Shown: positions 8,730 to 18,248 of the stretch, in pieces
Numbering within the stretch: the first letter of the stretch is position 1
Layout: each line of letters begins with the position of its first letter
Source of the DNA: Ruminiclostridium josui JCM 17888
GTDB lineage: Bacteria; Bacillota; Clostridia; Acetivibrionales; DSM-1351
Length of the DNA stretch: 64,000 nt
Assembly: GCF_000526495.1 (NCBI RefSeq)
Contig: NZ_JAGE01000002.1
Location: 62,001 to 126,000 of the forward strand
Direction of reading: 5' to 3'
The notes under the pieces: generated by a model
The model's database searches: none
Told to the model about the DNA's origin: nothing
The model's input: only the letters and a program-made list of their open reading frames with translations
Position numbers and translations under genes: made by a program

Positions 8730-8761
8730 AGAAAGACCGCTCATGGTAGGACGGCCTTTCT
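8730..8761 (-). terminator. Terminator-like hairpin after the second holin
   Basis: On the minus strand AGAAAG-x-CCG pairs with CGG-x-CTTTCT around a 12-base loop, followed by ATTTTTATG. It lies between the small holin gene and the structural gene. Confidence 0.65.
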
Positions 8762-8776
8762 AAACAATAATAATCA

Positions 8777-8977
8777 TTAAAACCCGTTAGGATTAGTTGG
8801 GTCATTAAGAAATCCAACAATAACAAGTAACTGGATGAATCCTGCTACAACATTACCTGCAATTCCTACATCAATCCCCATTCTTGCGAAAACACCTGTC
8901 AATTGTAAAAGGGAAATTACCTGTCCAGCCGCGGCTACCCACATTACTTTTGATTTCCATCTTGATTGTTTCGTCAT
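8777..8977 (-). CDS. Small holin, phi-LC3 / r1t type
   Basis: A 66-residue protein. Basic start (MTKQSRWKSK), two hydrophobic stretches (VMWVAAAGQVISLLQLTGVF; VVAGFIQLLVIVGFL) and a terminal NDPTNPNGF closely recall the DPT motif at the end of phi-LC3/r1t holins. It starts inside the last codons of the endolysin gene (ATGA overlap). It would act in the inner membrane to release the endolysin or help it fire. Confidence 0.75.
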   Translation of the reverse strand: MTKQSRWKSKVMWVAAAGQVISLLQLTGVFARMGIDVGIAGNVVAGFIQLLVIVGFLNDPTNPNGF

Positions 8978-9675
8978 AACTTACCTCCCATTCTTTTAAC
9001 AATGTTCATGGTGTAGTCTTTAAAGTGGCTGACCATCTTGTTCAGAACCAACCAATCTTCAGGAGAACTCATACAAGCTCGGATAACTTCCTCTGAAGTT
9101 TTAAAATCGTTGCCTAGTATCTCCTGACAACACTGCAACATTTCTTTTGCTTTTGCCTTTGTCGCAGGTCCTACAATTCCATCCGCTTTCAATCCTGACA
9201 TAGCTTGGAATTCTTTAACGTCCATACCTTTGTCTGCTCCTTTCAATACGCTGTTCCTAATAGCTTCCTTTTGTGACAGACTGATTCCCTGATGTTCCAA
9301 TAGTTGGACATGCCATGGCTCATAACTCATTGGCTTGACAAGGCCATACTTTTTTATTTCTGCATTGGTAAGAGCCTGAAACCAACTATCTGTTATATCC
9401 ATGGCTATACAATAACAATGATTTGACTTACCGTAAGCCGCAGCCCAACACTTGCCGTCACTTGTCCAAACTGAACCATCTGCCTTTTGATATCCCCCTT
9501 GGTTTTTTCTTTGTGCTAATGATTGAGAGTTGATAATCTTTTGCTTTTCAAGACTTCTGTAGCCAGATGTACACAAGCAGTCCTTACCTTTTGCAACACA
9601 AAGTATATTTACTTGATCAATAAGTTTTTGATATACGAATCGTTCATCCTGATATTTAAACTTTACACTAGGCAT
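8974..9675 (-). CDS. Endolysin: M15 (VanY-like) peptidase with peptidoglycan-binding domain
   Basis: A 233-residue protein. Residues about 30-125 form a zinc peptidase of the M15 D-Ala-D-Ala / L-Ala-D-Glu type: TSGYRS, then SNH(x6)D around residues 84-93 (the usual SxHxxGxAxD with Cys in place of Gly), and EPWH giving the third zinc ligand at about 122. Residues about 145-182 (DVKEFQAMSGLKADGIVGPA) form a type 1 peptidoglycan-binding domain. It overlaps both neighbouring holin genes, so all three form a lysis cassette. It would cut the peptide stems of the cell wall. Confidence 0.85.
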   Translation of the reverse strand: MPSVKFKYQDERFVYQKLIDQVNILCVAKGKDCLCTSGYRSLEKQKIINSQSLAQRKNQGGYQKADGSVWTSDGKCWAAAYGKSNHCYCIAMDITDSWFQALTNAEIKKYGLVKPMSYEPWHVQLLEHQGISLSQKEAIRNSVLKGADKGMDVKEFQAMSGLKADGIVGPATKAKAKEMLQCCQEILGNDFKTSEEVIRACMSSPEDWLVLNKMVSHFKDYTMNIVKRMGGKL

Positions 9676-10156
9676 CTTTATTCACTTCCTGTTCCTGAAT
9701 TACTTTAGATTCTTGCTTTTTCACCCAAAACAGAAGGGGCCGTAAATAGTCAGCTCCAGCGTCTATAAGATTTTCTATATTACTTGCAAACTCTCGAAAA
9801 AATAAAAAAGCATATACTACAGTTGCTACAATATTGCTTACGTAATTAATAGATACAAGCCGCATTGATAATCCTGCAAGAATTTGGATTACCAAATATG
9901 CAAAAATCTTTGCGGCTGTCTTATGGAACATTGTCTCAGAGTTCCATGCTTTGGTTTTTAAAGCTTTCGTTACGCCACCGTTTTTTACAAAGATTGCAAA
10001 CCATCGGGTTAGTAGGTCTAGAACTACTGCGACCCACAATGCTATACACCAGGCAACAAAACTTTTTTCTGGAAAGATGAGATAAGTTATACCAGCCCAT
10101 AGTAGGGCTACAGCAGGTTTGACAGATTCAAAAACCTTATTAAACGACTCATACAT
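9668..10156 (-). CDS. Holin, toxin-secretion / phage-lysis (TcdE-like) family
   Basis: Start at 10156 is supported by GAAGGTG five bases before it; the earlier ATG at 10174 has no site. The 162-residue product has three to four hydrophobic helices (VALLWAGITYLIFPE; VAWCIALWVAVVLDLLTRWF; AAKIFAYLVIQILAGLSM; VATVVYAFLFF). The LDLLTRWFA motif and the positive loop KALKTKAWNSE are typical of the phage holin-4 (TcdE) family. The charged C-terminal tail is cytoplasmic. It follows the tape measure gene directly and overlaps the endolysin by eight bases. Confidence 0.85.
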   Translation of the reverse strand: MYESFNKVFESVKPAVALLWAGITYLIFPEKSFVAWCIALWVAVVLDLLTRWFAIFVKNGGVTKALKTKAWNSETMFHKTAAKIFAYLVIQILAGLSMRLVSINYVSNIVATVVYAFLFFREFASNIENLIDAGADYLRPLLFWVKKQESKVIQEQEVNKDA

Positions 10157-10177
10157 ATTTGCACCTTCTTTCATTAT

Positions 10178-13100
10178 TTATATCCGAACCACTGCACGTT
10201 TCAATTCACCAGCAAGACTTTGTTCGTCGGCGTTATCTTCCATGTTCATATTCTCAACATGCAATAATGGCCCGTTGAGTTGAACCTGCCTACGGTTATC
10301 GGTTGTCGAGGATTGTACGCCTGTTTGTCTGAATGCACCAGCTTGAGCATATGAGATTATAGTTTTCAAATCAGCTGATAGATGGGGAGGAAATACAAGT
10401 TCTCCAGGTTTGAAATAAGCCCAGCCATATGAGAGAGTTTCAGCACCTGAATGAAATTTAGGATATGCACCTGAAGCAGGATCCTGTCCGTATTTTTTGC
10501 GTAAATCATCGTTCGCTGAATGAAGCTGTTGCATTTCTTTATTATTTGCTTCTTTATAACCTTTTGCTTGAAGTGCCGCCCATTGTTTCCCGTTTGCAAT
10601 AAAATCCTGATAATCTTTATCAGACATTCCCCAATCATGTGATGGGAGGGAGTTAATAGATTCTTGAAATTTACCCGAATCTTTTTCGAAGGTATTAATG
10701 TTCCCAGATTTTAATGCATTCTGCAATGGAGAGAGATAATTATCTACCCATTTTTGATATGCTTGCTGTGACATAGTGCCAGCCCTTGCAACAATATCAA
10801 TACTATGTTCCTCAAATGCCTTTTCGATTAGTTTATATGAGGTTTCCCACTTCTCTTTTTCATCATTGGCAGCCTTTTCGATCGCATCAATTGCATCTTG
10901 AGCAGTTTGTTTTTTGTCCTCAAGGGTTTGCTTCTGTAATTCGACCTCATGATCGTGCTCTTTTTCGGCAATCTGTTTGTTGAGGTCAGCAACATTTTTA
11001 CGAGCTTCTTCAGATGTACGGACACTCCAATATGCGAGTTGTTCACGGAGGTTTGCCATTTCGTTTGAATAATCATGTTCACCTTCCAAGCGTTCAAGGG
11101 CCTTTTCTTCAGCTTCAATACCATCTATTATAGCCTGCTGTGCTTCCTTCTTTTTCTTAGCTTCATCTTCAATTTGCTGAATACGTTCATCATATGCATC
11201 TTTGATTGATTTTTGTTGCTCGTTCAGAAGGTCTTTATATAAATCGAATAGGTTTTCGGTACGCTTGTATTCTTCTGCTTGGTCTTTAGCTTTAATTCTA
11301 TAAAGTTCTCTGTACTTATCAATCTGCTGCTGAACACTATAGATTCCAAGCTTCGCCCAATGTTCAATACTGTTTTCTTCCTTTTGTGCGGATTCTTCGG
11401 CAAGTTGGGTTTTGAGCTTATACAGATTAATAGTCGCCTGTTTAACTGCCTCGCTATTATCTTTTTGTGTCTTAAGGATTTTTTCCCATGCATCAATTTC
11501 CTGCTTAATAGACAACTTTCCAAGCTCTTTCTGATAATTAATCCAATCAGTAGAATCCTTGAATTTTTTATCTTTCAGCCTTTTTTGAGCAGAGTAGATA
11601 CGTTCCTCTATATCCATCCTCTCATCACCGGTTTTAACGTATGCCGAATTAATCCTATTCAATTCTTTTATTTCAGCCTGAATTGATGCGACAGTTTCTT
11701 CTGACATGTTTTTTCGGTGCTCGAGGAGTTTTAAAGATTGCTCTAGCGCTTTGTTTTCGTAGCTCTTATTACCTTCTTTTCTGCCGCCGCTACTGGAGGA
11801 TGAGGTTGAAACACCGAACTTTTTACTACTAATTAATTGTTTCTTCTTTTCTATTGATTCGTATAATTCACCAAGTTGAAGTATTTTTTTGCCTGCTTTA
11901 ATTGCTTCGTTGTAGTCTTGCTCACTCCCATACGGGTTATCAAGACCAGATGCTGCTCTTACCTGAGAGTAATCAGCATACGATAAACTTGAATATGATA
12001 GTTGCAAGCCGCTGTACACCGATTGCGCGCTTTGCAAATCTTTAATTGCCTCTATTTCTGAACTATATAGGCTTAACCGGTTTGACGTACTGATTAAAGT
12101 CGCTTTAGTTTTTTCAGCCTCAGCGTCCAGAGCTGCTTTCTGTTCATCAATTTTTGCAAGTCTTAATTCTTCTAACGCTGATTCTTCAATTTTATAGCCA
12201 TTGGCAGTTGCTATTATGTTGTCAGCAAGTTCAGGGTATTTATCTATTAAATCATAGGTTTGCTCTGCATTTAAACTTTGGTTTTGAGAGAGGTTATATA
12301 TTGTTTGATTGAGAGATTTAATATCTCCAACTAGACTATTGATGTATTTTATAACATCCTCAATATTGGTACCAAAAGCATCTATATTGTTATCCAAACT
12401 ACTAACATCGGCATTGGCATGCTGAGAGCCACTGGAAATTTTGGAGAACAAATCGTCAATTAACGGAGCAAATTCAGTAAGTTTTCCTTGGGCTTTGGCA
12501 GATTCGGTCATCTGGTTCTTTAAATTTTCAAGCTTTGTTTCATATTCGGATTTATCTCCTGCCTTCGCCATTTCGGAACTAAGTTGGTTAAAATTATCTA
12601 TCTGAACTTTTAAAGCGTCATTGAAGTCAACTATATTTTTAGCTTGAGCATATGTATCAATTGTTTGACGAGCTTCGGATGCTTCTTTTTTTACCTTATT
12701 AAATTTGTTTGATAGTTCAGATATTGTGTTTATTAGTGCAGTATTTTTATTGGGTACTGCCTGCAATTTTATTATTAATTGTTCAAGAGCGTTTGCAGTA
12801 TCTTCTATTGTACCGGTAAACTTTAAAGTGTCAGACGTTCCTCTAAAAGCTCTTGTAAGAGTAGTGTTAAAAATATCATGTTCTAATTCAACACCCGATA
12901 TTCCTGAAATAGCATTCTTTATTTCATCTGAAAAAGATGAATCTATTTTGTAAGTATGGGTTTGATTTAATTTATTTCTTGCATCATCTGCATTTGCTCC
13001 CATGGAAGCCATGGTTTCTTTGGCTTTTTTTACAGTAGCTGCATCAATTAGCTTAATTTGTTCTTGGTATTTTCCGTTTACCAAATCCAGTCCTTGGGCT

Positions 13101-15463
13101 TCAAGTCCATAAGTTTTAATAAGTTGGTCTTGGATACTCTTTAAGTCAGCTTTTGATTGAGCAGTTAAGTTACCGGCTGATGCGATATCAATATACTGCT
13201 GGCGTAGCTGCATTAAAGCCTGTTGCTGTTCTTTAAACTGTTCAGATGTTTGCTTTGAAACCTCTTTGGATTCTTTCTCTGCATTGATTAGCTTATAAAT
13301 ACCTTCAACGGCTAACCCAATTGCAATCCCTATCCCGACATTTATAGCAGTGTTTAAAGCGAAGCCAAGGGCTTTTGAAGCGATTGTTGCCATGTTTAAA
13401 GCTCTTGTAAATGAACCAACACCTGTAGCAACCTTTTGCCAAGTAGACACATTAGTGATGCCTTGAGTTCTTGCCAATGACATCTGAACATTATAAAAAT
13501 CCTTAGTCGTCTTAAGCAGAGACTTCATTCCACCTATTGCAGAATCTTGATTAATATTTAAGCCAAAAACGCCGGATGTTTTTCCTTGAAAAATCTGCAT
13601 TTCTTTTCTAAACATAGACAATGTAGCTAATGCCGTTGCAAGTGCAGGAGGGAGTAACCCAATTTGTTTTACAACTGCCGATATGTCTCTCAATCCCTCG
13701 GTGCCAAAATCGGTTAAACCTTTAAGGAAATCTTCCACGCCGGAATCACCAATTGCTACAGCTAATTCTTGAGCCTGTGCAGTAAGGGATTGATATTTTT
13801 TTGATAGAGTTTCCATTGTCCGGGCATTTTCAGATTGGGAATATCCAGCTGCATCAGTCATGTTGTTTAATACTTCCTGAGCTCCTGACATTCTCTCAAT
13901 CATGCCTATAAAGTAATTACGTCTATAAACACCAGCTGCGGCTTGTGATAAATCTCTTTGCTGTAAATCGTTCCATCGCTCTTGCATTCCAAGTGCAGTT
14001 GCCATTTCTTCGCTGAAAAGACCCGCATCATCTGCGGATTTCAGGAAACCTTCCTGAATATCTTTGCCGACAGTATCCCATTTGCTTGAAACATCCTGAA
14101 AAATGTCCATGACATTTCTAAATTGAGTTCTGGCATTGTCAGCAAAAACTTTTATACCCATACTTTCAAATGTTTTAATTGAACTGGGTCTTTGAACATA
14201 AGAAAGTATCGAGTTAAGAGCATTACCTACTTCACGTCCAGTACGACCAGAAGCTTCTCTCATAACAGTTAGTAGAGAAATAGTCTGGTCGAGAGATAAC
14301 CCCATTATTTTAGCTGCACCAGAAGAGCGAAGTAAACCATCAACAAGATCTTGAGAGGTAACAGTAAAGTCGTCTGCAGTTTTATTGATTTTATCCAACA
14401 TCAGAGGAAGGTCTTTTGAAGTCATTTGCCACTGTGACATAATACCAATCATTGATTCAGTAGCATTTGACGCATCAAGTTCAGCTGTGTTCAAGGCGAG
14501 CAGAGAAGTTTTCGTATTCTCCAGACTATCTGAAACATTGTATCCAGCTTGGGCCCATCTTAAGGCAATATCTTGAACAACGTCAAAAGTCTGGCCATAA
14601 TCTACACCAAACTGTAACAACTCGTCTCTATAATCATTAAAAATGAATGTGCTGTCTTCCATAACACGGGCGATATCAGTAACTCCGCTTTCGACTTCAG
14701 AAATAGTCTGAACAGCTTCTTTTCCTGCATTTATTATTCCGTAGAAACCTGCGCCTGTTGCAAACCAACTTACACGCCTTTTAATTTCAGAATCTATAAT
14801 GCCAAATTCTTTATCAGAACTTACTGAAGAAGAAGAAGGGATATTATTTGTTCTGCTTTTTGTTTTTGCCTTTTCTTCATCTTGTAGTTGCTTATATATA
14901 AGTTGATTTTGCTTTTCTATTTCTTTACTGATTGCCTTTTCGGTATTTTGTTTTCGACTTAAAACACTGGTATGCTCTTTTTCAGCTTTAGTCAATTCAC
15001 TAACCAGCTTTACCTGCTCCTGCTTTTGTAGCGATTCCCACACTGATGTATTGGTACGGAAAGGAGATACTTTGTCAACAAAGGTTTGAGCATCAATCTG
15101 TTGAGTTTTTCGAAGATGAATAAGGTCAGCCAATTCCTTGTTTAGTTTTGACTGCCTTTTTTTTGCATCATCTGCCTTTTTACCTATGTCGACTAATGTG
15201 TTTCCGTATTGGTCTAAGATAACTTTTGATTGAGATATATCTTTAACCGGAATGCCGATTCCCTGCGTTTTGAATTTGTCCAATTCTGCGGCAAAAGAAG
15301 TGTTTATATCTTTAGCTGTCTGTCCAGCAGTAGATTTTAAAGCGATTAGTTGAGCTTGAAGGTCAGAAATGTTCTTTTCAAATTTGATTGTTGAATTAAT
15401 TGCAGGACTATAGTCCAAACCTAAGGATTCCATTATTCGAACTATTGAATCATCTGTTGCCAT
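10178..15463 (-). CDS. Tail tape measure protein (TP901 type)
   Basis: A 1761-residue protein and the longest ORF in the window. Residues about 230-530 form the TP901 tape-measure core (SEVESGVTDIARVMEDSTF, AGYNVSDS, LDQTISLLTVMREASGRTGR). A hydrophobic segment near 700 (ALNTAINVGIGIAIGLAVEG) is a membrane-insertion candidate. Long Lys/Glu/Gln coiled-coil runs fill much of the remainder. Family knowledge links length to tail length, so a tail of roughly a quarter of a micrometre is expected. It follows two chaperone-type genes, as usual, but is followed by lysis genes instead of dit. Confidence 0.95.
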   Translation of the reverse strand: MATDDSIVRIMESLGLDYSPAINSTIKFEKNISDLQAQLIALKSTAGQTAKDINTSFAAELDKFKTQGIGIPVKDISQSKVILDQYGNTLVDIGKKADDAKKRQSKLNKELADLIHLRKTQQIDAQTFVDKVSPFRTNTSVWESLQKQEQVKLVSELTKAEKEHTSVLSRKQNTEKAISKEIEKQNQLIYKQLQDEEKAKTKSRTNNIPSSSSVSSDKEFGIIDSEIKRRVSWFATGAGFYGIINAGKEAVQTISEVESGVTDIARVMEDSTFIFNDYRDELLQFGVDYGQTFDVVQDIALRWAQAGYNVSDSLENTKTSLLALNTAELDASNATESMIGIMSQWQMTSKDLPLMLDKINKTADDFTVTSQDLVDGLLRSSGAAKIMGLSLDQTISLLTVMREASGRTGREVGNALNSILSYVQRPSSIKTFESMGIKVFADNARTQFRNVMDIFQDVSSKWDTVGKDIQEGFLKSADDAGLFSEEMATALGMQERWNDLQQRDLSQAAAGVYRRNYFIGMIERMSGAQEVLNNMTDAAGYSQSENARTMETLSKKYQSLTAQAQELAVAIGDSGVEDFLKGLTDFGTEGLRDISAVVKQIGLLPPALATALATLSMFRKEMQIFQGKTSGVFGLNINQDSAIGGMKSLLKTTKDFYNVQMSLARTQGITNVSTWQKVATGVGSFTRALNMATIASKALGFALNTAINVGIGIAIGLAVEGIYKLINAEKESKEVSKQTSEQFKEQQQALMQLRQQYIDIASAGNLTAQSKADLKSIQDQLIKTYGLEAQGLDLVNGKYQEQIKLIDAATVKKAKETMASMGANADDARNKLNQTHTYKIDSSFSDEIKNAISGISGVELEHDIFNTTLTRAFRGTSDTLKFTGTIEDTANALEQLIIKLQAVPNKNTALINTISELSNKFNKVKKEASEARQTIDTYAQAKNIVDFNDALKVQIDNFNQLSSEMAKAGDKSEYETKLENLKNQMTESAKAQGKLTEFAPLIDDLFSKISSGSQHANADVSSLDNNIDAFGTNIEDVIKYINSLVGDIKSLNQTIYNLSQNQSLNAEQTYDLIDKYPELADNIIATANGYKIEESALEELRLAKIDEQKAALDAEAEKTKATLISTSNRLSLYSSEIEAIKDLQSAQSVYSGLQLSYSSLSYADYSQVRAASGLDNPYGSEQDYNEAIKAGKKILQLGELYESIEKKKQLISSKKFGVSTSSSSSGGRKEGNKSYENKALEQSLKLLEHRKNMSEETVASIQAEIKELNRINSAYVKTGDERMDIEERIYSAQKRLKDKKFKDSTDWINYQKELGKLSIKQEIDAWEKILKTQKDNSEAVKQATINLYKLKTQLAEESAQKEENSIEHWAKLGIYSVQQQIDKYRELYRIKAKDQAEEYKRTENLFDLYKDLLNEQQKSIKDAYDERIQQIEDEAKKKKEAQQAIIDGIEAEEKALERLEGEHDYSNEMANLREQLAYWSVRTSEEARKNVADLNKQIAEKEHDHEVELQKQTLEDKKQTAQDAIDAIEKAANDEKEKWETSYKLIEKAFEEHSIDIVARAGTMSQQAYQKWVDNYLSPLQNALKSGNINTFEKDSGKFQESINSLPSHDWGMSDKDYQDFIANGKQWAALQAKGYKEANNKEMQQLHSANDDLRKKYGQDPASGAYPKFHSGAETLSYGWAYFKPGELVFPPHLSADLKTIISYAQAGAFRQTGVQSSTTDNRRQVQLNGPLLHVENMNMEDNADEQSLAGELKRAVVRI

Positions 15464-15480
15464 TCATGTATCACCACACT

Positions 15481-15765
15481 TTAATTGATTCCGCCAAACA
15501 TACTGGCAAGAGCGGCAAATTGACTTGTTTTAGGAGGTTTACCGTCTGGAGACGGTGTGGCGGGAGGGGGAGGAGTACTCCCAAAAATATTCGGGATGTT
15601 AACCTTAATTTCGCTCCACTCACCAAGTATGGCTTTAATCTGTGGGAGCGTTCTTTTAGGAATTTCATCATATCGAAGTCCAGCATCTAGGAGTCGAGCA
15701 AACGTCACGCCCCAGTCAGTAGAAGGTGGTTTGTCGGCCCCTTCTTTTGCATCAGAAGGGGCCAT
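15481..15765 (-). CDS. Tail assembly chaperone, second protein (T position)
   Basis: A 94-residue protein containing WGVTFARLLDAGLRYDEIPK and a Pro-rich patch (STPPPPATPSPDGKPP). It lies between the first chaperone and the tape measure gene, where siphophages carry the gpT-like product. Its ATG comes two bases after the upstream stop. I see no slippery heptamer at the boundary, so it may be made separately by translational coupling and not by frameshift. Confidence 0.65.
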   Translation of the reverse strand: MAPSDAKEGADKPPSTDWGVTFARLLDAGLRYDEIPKRTLPQIKAILGEWSEIKVNIPNIFGSTPPPPATPSPDGKPPKTSQFAALASMFGGIN

Positions 15766-15767
15766 AG

Positions 15768-16094
15768 TTAGCCCGATATATCAACCAACTTTCTTATAAA
15801 GAGTTTCAGATGTACAACATTCCAGTTATCAACAATTATTTTGTCAATTGTCATTGGTTCTCCGGATTCGTCGACACAATATTGAGAAAGATATTTTTCA
15901 AGTTTTTCTTTAGATTTTTTGTCTCCAAGGTTAAATATTTGGGAACCTAATGAAACTCCATCGGCCGCGAACTTCAATGCGTCACCCACAAGCATTGGTT
16001 TTACGGTATACGTTTTTTCTCCAACAGCAAAAGACTCACCATCTCCATTCATTACTGAGAAGGGGACGGGAGTCTTTTCAGTTATATCACTCAT
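15768..16094 (-). CDS. Tail assembly chaperone, first protein (G position)
   Basis: A 108-residue protein with a good AGGAGG site. Its pattern (FAVGEKTYTVKPMLVGDALK, then DKIIVDNWNVVHLKLFIRKL) fits tail assembly chaperones that coat the tape measure protein during tail building. It comes directly after the tail tube gene. Assigned from order and composition, with no catalytic motif expected. Confidence 0.7.
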   Translation of the reverse strand: MSDITEKTPVPFSVMNGDGESFAVGEKTYTVKPMLVGDALKFAADGVSLGSQIFNLGDKKSKEKLEKYLSQYCVDESGEPMTIDKIIVDNWNVVHLKLFIRKLVDISG

Positions 16095-16107
16095 TGGTTA
16101 TTCCTCC

Positions 16108-16896
16108 TTATTCAGAGATAGGCGTTATTGTATAGTCAACAGCTCTGTTGTTACCACGAGGTTTAAGGATTGTAAATGTGATGGTTACAGACTGAGGAGT
16201 GCCACCCTGTTGAGGGGGATTGATCGAGCCCAAAACCTTACATCTATCAACGATAACTGCTGCTTCACAGAGGGAGTCGTCTTCGCCTGTAGCTTCAGTG
16301 GAGATAACTAGCTGATACGCCGGCCTGACAGGAGTCTTAGGAAGTCCAAAACGGGTAGCTTTTGCTGCCAGATAATCGTAAGAAACAAACAAAGCTTTTC
16401 CTGCATCATCAGCATCAAATTCAAGAGTGTCCTTGTTTGCTGCATTGATAAAGTATTTGCCAGGCTCTGCTGCAGATTCAGCTTTAGTCCAAGGTTTAGC
16501 ATCCTTATCAACAGCAATCAGAGTGCCATCAATTGGTGTATGTTTAAGCTTAACAGTGTAAGGTGCTTCTGTTGGGATTGTGATTTCTTCATCAACAACA
16601 GGAAATGGAGTATTGGTCAATTCCTCAGAAGTGTCGCCCATGATAAAGGCGTAAAGTTCAGGAGGCATAAAACCAAGCTGGACAGCAAGAGTACCTTCAA
16701 TAGAAGTATCAGGATTTGCGGCATTCCATAAGCTATTACCATCCGCAATAGGTGAACCGTTGATTGTGATGTTTGGTGTTATCTGTTGCACAGCACCATT
16801 TCGGAAGTATGAAGTCGTAGCACTCCTTACGGGTATGCCATTAACATACTTATTTAGCTGGAGTTTTCCAGCTTTTGAGAAATAAATTGGTTGCAT
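16108..16896 (-). CDS. Major tail (tube) protein
   Basis: A 262-residue protein with an AAGGAG site. Features include FRNGAVQQITPNITINGSPI, ADGNSLWNAANPDTSIEGTL, QLGFMPPELYAFIMGDTS and a C-terminal VTITFTILKPRGNNRAVDYT, as seen in tail tube proteins of low-GC siphophages. It lies between the tail-completion gene and the two chaperones. It would polymerise into the tail tube. Confidence 0.8.
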   Translation of the reverse strand: MQPIYFSKAGKLQLNKYVNGIPVRSATTSYFRNGAVQQITPNITINGSPIADGNSLWNAANPDTSIEGTLAVQLGFMPPELYAFIMGDTSEELTNTPFPVVDEEITIPTEAPYTVKLKHTPIDGTLIAVDKDAKPWTKAESAAEPGKYFINAANKDTLEFDADDAGKALFVSYDYLAAKATRFGLPKTPVRPAYQLVISTEATGEDDSLCEAAVIVDRCKVLGSINPPQQGGTPQSVTITFTILKPRGNNRAVDYTITPISE

Positions 16897-16910
16897 TTAA
16901 ACAACTCCTT

Positions 16911-17327
16911 TCAAAGATTTCTATAAAATCTGTATCTGCTCCCGCAACAAAAAAAGCCCGACATGGTGGGGAGTTCACCAAGTGGAGGCTCTGCATATAG
17001 ATATCTATTATTGACCTTTTTTTTGTGAAGCAGCTTGAATATTTGTTCCTGTGTTTGCCATGCCTTATAATCTTCAGTAGCAGGGACATGACAATCAATT
17101 TCCATGACTTCCTCGAAGAAACTTTCGTTCCTTACTCTGCGAGCAGGGAGAAAGTAAACACACAATCGCTTATCACTTCCAACGAGATCATCCCACTTAC
17201 TACGCTTTATAATGCGTTTTGCTATATTAACAGGTGTTGCACCGAAAAGATCAAGTAAGGCAAGTATGGTTGAATCAGACTTCAAAATTGCCTGTACTGC
17301 CGTAAGGTCTTGCGAAGGATTATACAA
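16911..17327 (-). CDS. Tail terminator / minor tail-completion protein
   Basis: The start is probably TTG at 17327, six bases after AAGGTGGTG; the open frame reaches GTG at 17339. The product has about 138 residues, with an alpha/beta composition and CVYFLPARRV, then FFEEVMEIDCHVPATEDYKA, the layout of tail-terminator proteins. The end (MSGFFCCGSRYRFYRNL) is basic. It sits between an HK97 gp10-like gene and the tube gene, where tail-completion proteins lie. Confidence 0.6.
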   Translation of the reverse strand: MYNPSQDLTAVQAILKSDSTILALLDLFGATPVNIAKRIIKRSKWDDLVGSDKRLCVYFLPARRVRNESFFEEVMEIDCHVPATEDYKAWQTQEQIFKLLHKKKVNNRYLYAEPPLGELPTMSGFFCCGSRYRFYRNL

Positions 17328-17357
17328 AGATACCACCACCTTTCAGGGCATAAAAAT

Positions 17358-17373
17358 AACCCCGTAAGGGGTT
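17358..17373 (-). terminator. Terminator hairpin after the gp10-like gene
   Basis: A perfect stem AACCCC/GGGGTT with loop TTAC on the minus strand, followed by ATTTTTATG. It starts at the stop codon of the upstream gene and lies just before the next start. Confidence 0.8.
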
Positions 17374-17879
17374 CACTTTTTTGAAGTAATAATGAATTTG
17401 GCAAACGGAAAGGATTTTACTGTCTGCTGAATAACCTCACGCATGCGCCCATGTCTCATCCACCGCATAGCTGTTTCAATAGCATGGGAGGGAGGCTGTG
17501 CATCAACAACGCCTAAAGCTTCAAGGTCAACTCCACCTTTGCCTTTCCCGTTTACAGGTCTGCCGAAAATATCAATTTGTCCTGGTGCATTAGGCCTGCT
17601 TCTTATAGTTGTGTCATTACCCCTCGCCGGGTTCCACATCTTACTTCGCATATAATCCGGTAATGCAGGATTAAATAAATCCATTTCACTTCCTGTACCA
17701 AATTCATCCATAGCCGCCCATGCACCGCCAGATATTCCAGCGATAATCACATTGGCAATATCAGTGACTTCTTCATCATGGAGACTTTCCGCACCTTCAG
17801 GAGTACGCATACCTTGTTTAGCTTCAGCAAGAAGCTCTTGTTGCAAATCTTTCATTGCAGATACAAGTTCAATCCGCAA
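17373..17879 (-). CDS. HK97 gp10-like head-tail joining protein
   Basis: A 168-residue product read from TTG at 17879, with no obvious ribosome site; the frame stays open about 30 bases further up, so the start is uncertain. It has an N-terminal helix (MKDLQQELLAEAKQG), a Gly-rich middle (IIAGISGGAWAAMDEFGTGS) and a Pro/Asn/Gly patch with DIFGRPVNGKGKGG. The order relative to the connector and tail-completion genes suggests a gp10-type joining protein. Confidence 0.5.
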   Translation of the reverse strand: MRIELVSAMKDLQQELLAEAKQGMRTPEGAESLHDEEVTDIANVIIAGISGGAWAAMDEFGTGSEMDLFNPALPDYMRSKMWNPARGNDTTIRSRPNAPGQIDIFGRPVNGKGKGGVDLEALGVVDAQPPSHAIETAMRWMRHGRMREVIQQTVKSFPFAKFIITSKK

Positions 17880-17921
17880 TGCTTTAATGCAACCAGCAGA
17901 ATCAAACCTTATCCCATAAAA

Positions 17922-18248
17922 TCACCACACAATTCCGATGTCACCGATCCAGTCATTGTAATTCAACGGTTTGGGCAATGGTGCATCGGCAAATGTTTTA
18001 TCCACCCACATGCTTTGACAAAACGGCCTGCCGTCAACATACACATATAGCCTTACAACATGAGCTGGACAATTGAACCGTTTCTTTGTAGATTCTGAGG
18101 AATATATTCTAGAATTTTTAATTTTTTGTGTTGCAGATAAAATAGCGGCTTTGGCGAGCTCCTTGTCAGTCGAATCAACATTAATGTGTCCAACAAACCT
18201 TTTGCAAAGCGGTCTTGAAACATCATTAACACGAATTATTTCATACAT
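17922..18248 (-). CDS. Small phage head-tail region protein, unknown function
   Basis: A 108-residue protein overlapping the upstream gene by 13 bases, with GGCGGTGATT as its ribosome site. It has a basic middle (KNSRIYSSESTKKRF) and an aromatic C-terminus (NYNDWIGDIGIVW). I do not recognise the family. Its place among connector genes suggests a structural or assembly role. Confidence 0.55.
   Translation of the reverse strand: MYEIIRVNDVSRPLCKRFVGHINVDSTDKELAKAAILSATQKIKNSRIYSSESTKKRFNCPAHVVRLYVYVDGRPFCQSMWVDKTFADAPLPKPLNYNDWIGDIGIVW

Noticed and set aside
16945-16975. Terminator-like sequence near the end of the tail-completion gene
   Set aside because: The stem is only about 3 bp and lies within the reading frame.
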